The notes under the pieces were generated by a model, which worked only from the letters and a program-made list of their open reading frames with translations, was not told the origin of the DNA and searched no databases. A stretch of DNA of 64,000 nucleotides from an uncultured Collinsella sp. (GTDB lineage Bacteria > Actinomycetota > Coriobacteriia > Coriobacteriales > Coriobacteriaceae). Below, in pieces: positions 1 to 6,442 of the stretch (the first letter of the stretch is position 1; every line of letters begins with the position of its first letter). Location of the stretch: positions 62,001-126,000 of the forward strand of contig CAUGJE010000002.1 of NCBI GenBank assembly GCA_959599915.1, read 5' to 3'. Both the position numbers and the translations under genes were made by a program.

Positions 1-149
1 ATTTCGGCGTCGTAAAAGCCCGGCACGTCGGACGACACACAGAAGTCGAGCTGATAGCGCGACTTGTCCAAAGCCCGGTAATACTTCATGAATACCGTCT
101 CGGCCCCGCCGGTGTCCATCGAGGTCACGATATAGAGGGCCTTCTTCAT
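1..149 (-). CDS. Glycosyltransferase, N-terminal fragment (cut by window edge)
   Basis: The gene runs off the left edge; only the first 49 codons are visible. They read MKKALYIVTS followed by a GGAETV motif at residues 13-18, the nucleotide-proximal loop typical of the N-terminal Rossmann half of GT4-type glycosyltransferases that add sugars to polysaccharide repeats. The ATG overlaps the stop of the upstream epimerase-like gene (ATGA), so the two are translationally coupled within the polysaccharide operon. The donor sugar cannot be judged from this fragment. Confidence 0.75.
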   Translation of the reverse strand, partial: MKKALYIVTSMDTGGAETVFMKYYRALDKSRYQLDFCVSSDVPGFYDAE

Positions 150-1096
150 TGGACGATCACCGCATCGGATTTCTCGATCAGCTTCTGCAGCGCCTTTTTA
201 GCAATCGCCTTCCTGCGGTTGGCCGGAGATTCCTGATAGCGCTCGTATACCTCGGCCTTCACCGCGAACCTTGCGTCGCCTGAAAGATCCGCCATTGCGC
301 GGAGCTGCGCTATATGTAGATGATGGTAGGCGGGAGAGGCGATACGCTTTTCCATGTCGTAATAAGACCAGAAGCCGGCGTCGTAGTCATCCAAATGGCA
401 AGCCAACGTCTCCGCAGAGTGCTTGAATGGCCCGGCGAAGCGCGCGTCGACCAACGATGCGTCATAGAGACCGAAAAGGCTAAACACCCAACCGTTCATG
501 ACACTGCGCCTGGGGCGTTGAGGGTACTCCTCCAGGAACAGTTCTCCCCCGTCATGCGACGACACGCCGCCATTGTCCATGTCGATAAGCATGAACTCGG
601 CAGCTTTCAGCGCCGCAACTCTATAGCACTCGTCCCCGAAAGCCGCATGGGCCCTCAGCAGCATCGAGCACCCCTCGCCTTGGGCCATCGAGGAGACGGA
701 GTACTTAGCGCTGCCTATCGGACCAAATGCGTCCCAAGAGCCGTCATCCCGCTGGGCGCCGATCGCCCAATCCGAGCATACCCTTAGTGCGTCGAGAAAG
801 CGCTCAACTTCATCCGACCTGAGAATGCTCAAGTCGTAACAGCCCAAACCGTATTGGAAAATGGCGATGGGGAAATGCACCCGCGCCCCACCGGCGATGA
901 CGCTAACAGGGACACCGCCCTCGTCGAGCAGAGTACTGCCAGTGACCTTGCCGGTCAAATCGTTGTAGTACCCGGACAACTGTCCGACATTATAGGCCCT
1001 GCCCATGCTCTGCTCTACGGCCACAGCCGTCTTGCCAGTGAGCATTTTGCTCCACCTTTTGAGCATGGTCATCTTCTGCGCAATCTGGCCCATCAT
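146..1096 (-). CDS. D-glucuronyl C5-epimerase-like protein
   Basis: This 316-residue protein resembles the C-terminal catalytic region of heparosan/glucuronyl C5-epimerases, which convert D-glucuronate to L-iduronate within a polymer. Visible family signatures are HFPIAIFQYGLG (from residue 74), MNGWVFSLFGLYD (200-212) and YHHLHIAQLRAM (257-268), with the conserved aromatic and Tyr/His residues kept. There is no signal peptide, so it probably acts in the cytoplasm or at the inner membrane face. The start overlaps the stop of the preceding GT4 gene (ATGA) and its stop overlaps the next glycosyltransferase. With UDP-glucose dehydrogenase in the same operon, a uronic-acid polymer is the natural substrate. 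The exact linkage epimerised is unknown. Confidence 0.75.
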   Translation of the reverse strand: MMGQIAQKMTMLKRWSKMLTGKTAVAVEQSMGRAYNVGQLSGYYNDLTGKVTGSTLLDEGGVPVSVIAGGARVHFPIAIFQYGLGCYDLSILRSDEVERFLDALRVCSDWAIGAQRDDGSWDAFGPIGSAKYSVSSMAQGEGCSMLLRAHAAFGDECYRVAALKAAEFMLIDMDNGGVSSHDGGELFLEEYPQRPRRSVMNGWVFSLFGLYDASLVDARFAGPFKHSAETLACHLDDYDAGFWSYYDMEKRIASPAYHHLHIAQLRAMADLSGDARFAVKAEVYERYQESPANRRKAIAKKALQKLIEKSDAVIVQ

Positions 1097-2385
1097 TCAC
1101 CTTCGTTTCTGTAATCGACTCCGAGCGAGCGCACAAGCCCCTCCACGTTGGCCTCCAAACGGAAGTCCCTCTCCCAAACGGCCCTTGCAGCGCGCCTCAT
1201 AGAAGACCCTTCGGCCTTGCCCAAAAAGACGAATCGCTTTATGGCCGCGGCGACATCTTCCGGTCCACAGTCGCTAGGTAGGAGAAAGCCGTTGACGCCA
1301 TCGCTTACTATCTCGTGGGTTCCGCCAACGTCCGTGGCGATGACGGGAATGCCGAATCCGCAGGCCTCCATGATCGAAAGCGGCAGGCCCTCGCTTGACG
1401 AGACGTTCACGAAGACGTCGAAATGCTTCGCTGCGTACTCCCCCAAAAGCGCGTCGTTCGGCAAAGCCCCCGCGAACTTCGCGGTGGAGTGCGTCAGCAA
1501 CGAGCAGGCGGCCCTCGCCTCCTCGAGCTGTGGGCCGTCGCCGTAATGGGTCCATTCGACGCGAAGCCCTTCGGCATCAAGAAGGGTGACAGCCTTAGCA
1601 AGAAGAGGCACGCGCTTAACGTCGACAATACGCGAGCACGAGACGACCCGCAACGGGCAGGTCAACGGCTCGCCGGACTTGTCTGGCATCTCCCGCGTTC
1701 CGAGATAGGAGGTCGTCACCTTGCCCTCATGGCCCGGCCAGTTCGCGTTTATGTATTCCTCCCCGTCTTTCGAGCAGGGAAGCACTCCGGAAAGCTTGGA
1801 TAGGAGGTATCCCCGGAAGGGCAAATAATGCACATCGGTACGATCTGCATACAGATCGTACCCATGTGCACGCGCAACGGCGCGTGCACATGGGTACGTG
1901 CCGGTCAGCCAAGCAGCGACCAAAGCGGTGTCGTAAAGCCAAAAGCTGTATATGTGCGTGGGCTCAAAGCCAAAGCGGACCAGTTCCTCCGCAAGCACGT
2001 CCGCCTTTGCCTTCGCCCTCGCGGCAAAGTAGCCCCGAAACACGCGCTTTCCGATTCCATGAACGGATTCTGTGGCATAGGCCTCACGAACGTCCGCACC
2101 GCCCAAAAGGGGAAACGCGATCCCTTTGACTGCAAGCAAAGCCTTGTCCTTGGAGGTATTACCGCAACCCAAGGCCAGGGGCGTCACATTGCCCGGCAGC
2201 GCGCAGGTGGGCGCGTCACCCGGCTGCGCCTCGGTCCCCACGGCGAGCACCTCGTCGAAATAGGTCGAAAGAACGCCTATCTCGTTCTCGAGATAGGACT
2301 CAGCGGCGACCTCGCCGCGGTTAAAGGGGAACCTCCTCGTCAGAAGGAGCAGCCGTCTCTTTTTTTTATCAGCAGTAATCGCCAC
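1093..2385 (-). CDS. Glycosyltransferase family 4 (capsule/EPS)
   Basis: About 430 residues in a two-domain GT-B fold. Near the C-terminus the donor-binding E-x7-E motif is visible (EGLPLSIMEA, Glu332 and Glu340), followed by the IPVIATDVGG loop. It should transfer a nucleotide-activated sugar to the lipid-linked repeat unit. The open frame extends further upstream into ugd, but the GTG at 2385 follows AGAGGG and the ugd stop, and gives a normal N-terminus, so it is preferred. An A8 run lies just after the start (codons for Lys-Lys-Lys). The middle of the gene holds two perfect adjacent palindromes at 1838-1897, reported separately. Acceptor and donor specificity are not readable. Confidence 0.82.
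   Translation of the reverse strand: MAITADKKKRRLLLLTRRFPFNRGEVAAESYLENEIGVLSTYFDEVLAVGTEAQPGDAPTCALPGNVTPLALGCGNTSKDKALLAVKGIAFPLLGGADVREAYATESVHGIGKRVFRGYFAARAKAKADVLAEELVRFGFEPTHIYSFWLYDTALVAAWLTGTYPCARAVARAHGYDLYADRTDVHYLPFRGYLLSKLSGVLPCSKDGEEYINANWPGHEGKVTTSYLGTREMPDKSGEPLTCPLRVVSCSRIVDVKRVPLLAKAVTLLDAEGLRVEWTHYGDGPQLEEARAACSLLTHSTAKFAGALPNDALLGEYAAKHFDVFVNVSSSEGLPLSIMEACGFGIPVIATDVGGTHEIVSDGVNGFLLPSDCGPEDVAAAIKRFVFLGKAEGSSMRRAARAVWERDFRLEANVEGLVRSLGVDYRNEGE
1838..1897. repeat. Two adjoining perfect palindromes inside the GT4 coding sequence
   Basis: Positions 1838-1861 form a 10-bp perfect stem with a CATA loop. Positions 1858-1897 form an 18-bp perfect stem with an AACG loop. The two share a GTAC. 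They encode part of the conserved glycosyltransferase stretch ARAVARAHGYDLYADR on the minus strand, so coding constraint and palindromy coexist. In mRNA this would be a very stable double hairpin in mid-gene. Confidence 0.9.
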
Positions 2386-2390
2386 AAATA

Positions 2391-3662
2391 CTAATCCCTC
2401 TTGAATAGGTCGCGGGTATACACCTTGCCGGCAACATCGGCCAGATCGTCGCTCCACCGGTTGGCAATGATCACGTCGCACTCGGCCTTGAACTTCTCAA
2501 GGTCATGCGTCACCTCGGAACCGAAGAATTCCGGCGCGTCCAGCGTTGGCTCGTAGACAACGACCGGCACTCCCTTGGCCTTCACGCGCTTCATAACGCC
2601 CTGGATGGAACTGGCGCGGAAATTGTCGGAGTTCGACTTCATGGTCAGGCGGTACACGCCCGCCACGGGCTTCTCCTTGCCTTCGTATACCTTGTCCCAC
2701 AGCAGTTGCAGTACCTCGTCTGCAATGTAGTCCTTGCGAGTGCGGTTGGCATCGACGATGGCCTCGATAAGGTTCTGAGGCACGTCCTTATAGTTGGCCA
2801 GCAACTGCTTGGTGTCCTTGGGCAGGCAGTAGCCGCCGTAGCCGAAGGAGGGGTTGTTGTAGTGGGAGCCAATGCGGGGCTCTAGGCACACGCCATCGAT
2901 GACGTCCTTGGTGTTGAGTCCCCTCATCTCGCAGTAAGTGTCCAGCTCATTGAAGTACGCCACGCGAAGTGCCAGGTAGGTGTTGGCGAACAGCTTCACG
3001 GCCTCCGCCTCGGTGGTACCAAGAACGAGCTGCGGGATGCCCGTCGTGCCATCAGGGTTGGTGCGCTCAAGCTCGGCGGGGCCGACGCCTTGGGCGAGCA
3101 GCCCAGCAAACGTCTTTGCGGCCTTCACAGCTTCCTCGTCGTCCTTGGGCGCGCCCACAACGATGCGGCTAGGGTGCAAATTATCGTAGAGCGCCTTGCT
3201 CTCTCGAAGGAACTCGGGGCTGAAGATGATGCGGCTGTCGCCAAGCGTCTCGCGAAGCGACGAAGTGTAACCCACAGGGATGGTCGACTTGATGACAATC
3301 CAGGCCGTCGGGTTCACCGAGCGGATTGCCGAAATTGCGGCTTCAACAGACGAGGTGTCGAAAAAGTTGCGGTCCGAGTCGTAGTTCGTTGGCGTGGCCA
3401 CGATGGCGAAATCCGCGCCTGTATAGGCCTCGGCGACGTCCACGGTTGCATGCAGGTCGAGCTTCCTCGTGCCCGCCTTAGCCTCGGCCAGGAAGAGCTC
3501 AATCTCGTCGTCCTGGATGGGCGACTGAAAAGCGTTAATCTTCTCTACCTTCTCGGAGACGATGTCGAGCGCGCGCACCTCGTTGTGCTGCGAGAGCAGA
3601 ACGGCCAACGAGAGCCCCACATAGCCGGTGCCGGCGACTGCTATCTTCATTTTTTCGGACAT
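2391..3662 (-). CDS. ugd: UDP-glucose 6-dehydrogenase
   Basis: About 423 residues. It oxidises UDP-glucose to UDP-glucuronate with two NAD+, supplying uronic acid for the polymer. The NAD-binding loop GTGYVG is at residues 11-16; the catalytic cysteine is Cys279 in GYGGYCLPKDTKQ; the FSPEFLRES substrate motif is also present. ATG 3662 is chosen because GAAAGG sits about nine bases upstream; ATG 3650, giving MKIAVAG, is the alternative. It lies between the GT2 and GT4 genes of the same operon. The sequence resembles Klebsiella/Streptococcus-type Ugd; GDP-mannose dehydrogenase is less likely. Confidence 0.92.
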   Translation of the reverse strand: MSEKMKIAVAGTGYVGLSLAVLLSQHNEVRALDIVSEKVEKINAFQSPIQDDEIELFLAEAKAGTRKLDLHATVDVAEAYTGADFAIVATPTNYDSDRNFFDTSSVEAAISAIRSVNPTAWIVIKSTIPVGYTSSLRETLGDSRIIFSPEFLRESKALYDNLHPSRIVVGAPKDDEEAVKAAKTFAGLLAQGVGPAELERTNPDGTTGIPQLVLGTTEAEAVKLFANTYLALRVAYFNELDTYCEMRGLNTKDVIDGVCLEPRIGSHYNNPSFGYGGYCLPKDTKQLLANYKDVPQNLIEAIVDANRTRKDYIADEVLQLLWDKVYEGKEKPVAGVYRLTMKSNSDNFRASSIQGVMKRVKAKGVPVVVYEPTLDAPEFFGSEVTHDLEKFKAECDVIIANRWSDDLADVAGKVYTRDLFKRD

Positions 3663-3705
3663 ATCATTCAACCTTTCGTTAAGAGCAGGCACACATATGA
3701 AATAG

Positions 3706-4623
3706 TTAGGATTTCGCCTTGCCGAAGAACTTCAGCGCCTCAGAGACGCAGGCGGCGGGCGATGAGGCAATGGCCTTTAAGGCGTAAATCACAGCCTGGC
3801 CTGGCTGGTTGCTGCGCTTCATAGCGAAGGCGAGCACGGCGTTGTGGCGAAATTCGATGTAGCGCACATCCTTCTTGCTGAGGCGCGGGTAGTAGCCGCG
3901 CACCACCTCGTGCCTTGCGACCTCGCCGTTTACCTTGTTCTTGCCAAGCGAGAGCCTCTCGCCGGAATGGAGGTACTGCCTCACGTGCACCTCGGGCATG
4001 TAGCCCATGTGGGCGCCAGCCTCTATGCAGCGCAGCATCAGCCACCAGTCTTGGCCGGTCGCCACCTCGCCGAAACCCTCAGTGCGGTCGAACAGGTCGC
4101 GCCTGAGCATATAGATGGCCGTTGGGCTTATCGGCGTTAGGAGGTGCGCGCGCAGCAGACCCTCGGTGGAGAAGTCCTCGCAATGGTCGAGCCTGCGGTG
4201 CTCCACAAGCCGGCCACGTTCGTCATACCACGAGACATCCTGCCAGCTCATGTCGAGGGAGTTTTCCTGCATGAAGGCGACCTGGGTGGACACCTTGTCA
4301 GGCAGGAACTCGTCGTCATCGTCGAGGAACGTGAGGTACTCGCCCGTCGCCTGGCGGCAGGCGTAGTTGCGCGCCGCCCCGCCGCCGGTCTGGCCGGAGG
4401 TGTGCAGCAGCCTAAAGTGCGGAAGGCTCGCGGCATAGGGGGCGACCGCCGCGTCGGTCTCGGCGCTTTCCGGCCACTCCGGCCGATTGTCGCTCACTAC
4501 AATCAGTTCGATGTTCTCCGCGCCGTAGTCCTGCGCGGCGATTGAGTCCAGGGCCACGCGAATCCTGTCAGAGCGCTTGTAGGTCGGCACCACGATCGAG
4601 ACGAGGGGTTTGTCAGCACTCAT
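3706..4623 (-). CDS. Glycosyltransferase family 2
   Basis: A 305-residue GT-A enzyme. VSIVVPTYKR at residues 8-17 is the classical N-terminal strand of GT2, and the acidic DDDD at 101-104 is the metal/nucleotide-binding DXD-type motif. The ATG at 4623 is preceded by a strong GGGGAGG ribosome site and follows the stop of the priming transferase by three bases, so the genes are coupled. It probably adds the second or later sugar of the exopolysaccharide repeat on the cytoplasmic membrane face. The C-terminal ~50 residues are basic and may contact membrane. Sugar specificity is unknown. Confidence 0.88.
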   Translation of the reverse strand: MSADKPLVSIVVPTYKRSDRIRVALDSIAAQDYGAENIELIVVSDNRPEWPESAETDAAVAPYAASLPHFRLLHTSGQTGGGAARNYACRQATGEYLTFLDDDDEFLPDKVSTQVAFMQENSLDMSWQDVSWYDERGRLVEHRRLDHCEDFSTEGLLRAHLLTPISPTAIYMLRRDLFDRTEGFGEVATGQDWWLMLRCIEAGAHMGYMPEVHVRQYLHSGERLSLGKNKVNGEVARHEVVRGYYPRLSKKDVRYIEFRHNAVLAFAMKRSNQPGQAVIYALKAIASSPAACVSEALKFFGKAKS

Positions 4624-4626
4624 GCG

Positions 4627-5427
4627 CTACCTCCCCGTCTTCTTCTTGCCGAACATGACGCCAAAGGTCTTGAAGAAGACCTTCCAGTCTGCCTTGAGGC
4701 TGGCACCCTTCGCGTAGGCAAGCTCGAACTCCTGGCGCAGGCCGTTCTCGAAGGTCGCGAGGTTGCGCGGGCCCGACTGCCAGGCACCGGTAATGCCCTG
4801 CGGGACGGCAAGCACCTGCACCTGTTGCTCGTGCGTAAAGTTCCCGAGCTCCTCGTAGGTGATGGCGCGAGGGCCGATGACGGAGAGCTGGCCCGCGAGC
4901 ACGTTGAAGAACTGGGGCAGCTCGTCCAGGGAAGTCTTGCGCAGGACGCGGCCTAGCTTGGTGATGCGGGGATCGTTTGTGACCTTCCGCTCGCGGTGCC
5001 ACTCCTCGATCTGCTCGGGGCTGAGGTACTTCTCCACGTCGTTGGCGTCGGCGACCATGGAGCGGAACTTGAGCACGCGGATGGGGCGACCGAAGCGCCC
5101 AGCCCGCTCGTGCGCATAGATGGGAGCACCCTTGGTGTCGGCCGCAATGAACGCGCAAAGAACCGTGCCAGGGATAAGAGCCACGACGCAGACGCACGCA
5201 CTGAACGCGATGTCGAACGTGCGCTTCACGAAGCGGTAGCCAAGCGATCGCGTGTCGAGCGCACGGGACTCTGCAGCGAACTCGGGCGAGCCCGGGAGGC
5301 TCACCGCACCCGTGTTTGCAGCGGAGCCGACCCCAGCACCCGCCGTGCCCTTGCGCCGGTCCATGGCCCGAGCAATGAGCGTCGCCCCCACGGGCGCATT
5401 ATTCTCTGTTACTTCTTTAGCAGTCAC
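4627..5427 (-). CDS. Priming undecaprenyl-phosphate sugar-phosphate transferase
   Basis: About 266 residues of the bacterial sugar transferase family (WbaP/PglC catalytic domain), which starts repeat-unit synthesis by moving a sugar phosphate from UDP-sugar to undecaprenyl phosphate. A hydrophobic re-entrant or transmembrane segment spans about residues 72-95. KFRSM (120-124), SLDELPQF (166-173) and GQLSVIGPR (179-187) are the family's catalytic-region motifs. The GTG at 5427 is preferred: GAAAG lies about nine bases upstream, and the frame beyond it is the leader with a G11 tract. The protein lacks the long multi-pass N-terminus of full WbaP. It is the first enzyme gene after the NusG paralogue. 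Confidence 0.85.
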   Translation of the reverse strand: MTAKEVTENNAPVGATLIARAMDRRKGTAGAGVGSAANTGAVSLPGSPEFAAESRALDTRSLGYRFVKRTFDIAFSACVCVVALIPGTVLCAFIAADTKGAPIYAHERAGRFGRPIRVLKFRSMVADANDVEKYLSPEQIEEWHRERKVTNDPRITKLGRVLRKTSLDELPQFFNVLAGQLSVIGPRAITYEELGNFTHEQQVQVLAVPQGITGAWQSGPRNLATFENGLRQEFELAYAKGASLKADWKVFFKTFGVMFGKKKTGR

Positions 5428-5439
5428 AATAAAACTTTC

Positions 5440-5457
5440 GTTCCTGTCCCCAGGAAC
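5440..5457 (-). promoter_or_regulatory. Leader hairpin upstream of the priming transferase
   Basis: Read on the minus strand: GTTCCTG, loop GGGA, CAGGAAC. This is a perfect 7-bp stem directly after the G11 tract, with its 3' edge 12 bases before the GTG start. No U-run follows, so it is not an intrinsic terminator. Specialised NusG proteins of the LoaP type are known to recognise RNA hairpins in the 5' leader of the polysaccharide or antibiotic operons they control, and a NusG paralogue is encoded just upstream. That functional link is inference. Confidence 0.5.
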
Positions 5458-5467
5458 CCCCCCCCCC
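5457..5467 (-). repeat. G11 homopolymer in the polysaccharide leader
   Basis: Eleven consecutive C on the plus strand (G11 in the mRNA) in the 88-base gap between the NusG-like gene and the priming transferase, 29 bases before the GTG start. Homopolymer tracts of this length are prone to slipped-strand length change. Here the tract adjoins the leader hairpin and lies near the translation start, so length variation could alter expression. Confidence 0.85.
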
Positions 5468-5515
5468 AAATCCACAAATTCAAAAACCAAATAAATTGCC
5501 GGTGCAACGTATCCC

Positions 5516-6106
5516 TTACGTTTTGCTGGGAACGTCCAGCGGAAGCAGCTCCCTAAAAGCGGAGACGCCTTCGCCCACGTCCACCAGGCACCAGCGCTTA
5601 TGACGGTCGACCTTTTTAACGCGGGCCTCTTGCCCCACAAGTGGACCCTGCTCTATGTGCAGCACGCCATCTTCTATGCGCGCCACGCTGTTGCGCACCA
5701 CTCCGTCGTCGTCCAGCACGCTGCGGTACCACTCCTGCGCATCGTCCGGCATAGGCGCATAGGCCCGCTCCCTGCTGCCGGCAATGCGGCAGCCAAAGCT
5801 CAGTTGAGCCAAAGCCCTATCGAGCGCTGCGGCATCGTGCGTGGCGACGAAGAAATATTCCTTGTACATGGGTTTGGTTTGGAGCGACCAGGCGCCGTCC
5901 CGCTTAAACCAGAACTCCTTTTGCATCACAAAAGCGTCCTGCATCAGATCGTGCGGGATAATACGGCGGACCTTTTCGCAGGTCTCGCGCTCTTTACCGT
6001 TGGGGGTGTGGACCAGATACCAGCGGACGCGGCCATGCTGGCTGTTGGTAGTTGCGCCGTTGAATGCGCCCGGCAGTTGCTCTTGGCGCCGCGTTGTCTG
6101 CTCCAT
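5516..6106 (-). CDS. Specialised NusG-family antiterminator (LoaP/UpxY/RfaH type)
   Basis: About 196 residues. The NGN domain starts at WYLVHTPNGKE (about residue 29) and a C-terminal KOW motif lies around GPLVGQEARVKKVDRHKR (154-171). Housekeeping nusG normally sits with secE/rplK; here the gene heads a glycosyltransferase operon, the usual position of paralogues that let RNA polymerase read through long polysaccharide operons. The ATG at 6106 is selected because AGGGGGCGAGAG precedes it closely; an in-frame ATG at 6142 lacks such a site. It probably acts on its own operon in cis. Target RNA or DNA sites are not proven; the downstream leader hairpin is a candidate. Confidence 0.82.
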   Translation of the reverse strand: MEQTTRRQEQLPGAFNGATTNSQHGRVRWYLVHTPNGKERETCEKVRRIIPHDLMQDAFVMQKEFWFKRDGAWSLQTKPMYKEYFFVATHDAAALDRALAQLSFGCRIAGSRERAYAPMPDDAQEWYRSVLDDDGVVRNSVARIEDGVLHIEQGPLVGQEARVKKVDRHKRWCLVDVGEGVSAFRELLPLDVPSKT

Positions 6107-6345
6107 CTCTCGCCCCCTTTTCTGGCTTTGCGACGCACGCAAATACCGGGGCGTTTAGAACATCTTCTCGCTCGCAGCTAGGCGCAGTCGCAAAAGTACA
6201 GGTTTTTGTATCTTTCGACGGAGTTCATTATACAAGCAAACTGCTCGCGTTTTCCCCTTGCGTTTTCCCAGATTGCACAAAATGCGCCGCGAATGGGTGC
6301 ATCTCCATACGCCTCTACAAAATCCTGTACCTTTTTGCACAACAA

Positions 6346-6371
6346 AAAAGCCGCTCTAACCAGCGGCTTTT
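6346..6371 (-). terminator. Second terminator downstream of thrS
   Basis: AAAAGCCGCT / AGCGGCTTTT with a six-base loop, flanked by A and T runs on both sides, so it could act on either strand. It follows the first thrS terminator and insulates the polysaccharide promoter from thrS read-through. Confidence 0.8.
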
Positions 6372-6388
6372 CTTCTATAGACAACAAA

Positions 6389-6420
6389 AAAGGCGACCGC
6401 CCGCGAGGACGATCGCCTTT
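6389..6420 (-). terminator. thrS intrinsic terminator
   Basis: On the minus strand, AAAGGCGATCG pairs with CGGTCGCCTTT, followed by further T residues. It lies about 22 bases after the thrS stop codon. Confidence 0.88.
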
Positions 6421-6442
6421 GTTAATTCTTGTATTGTTTGTG

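Larger units (their letters stand above)
6107..6442 (-). promoter_or_regulatory. Intergenic region: polysaccharide operon promoter and thrS terminators
   Basis: No gene is seen. From right to left it holds two intrinsic terminators behind thrS, then an AT-rich promoter zone. A consensus TATAAT -10 box lies at 6232-6227 on the minus strand, without a convincing -35. It predicts a transcript start near 6220 and a leader of about 115 bases before the NusG-like gene. Confidence 0.5.
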
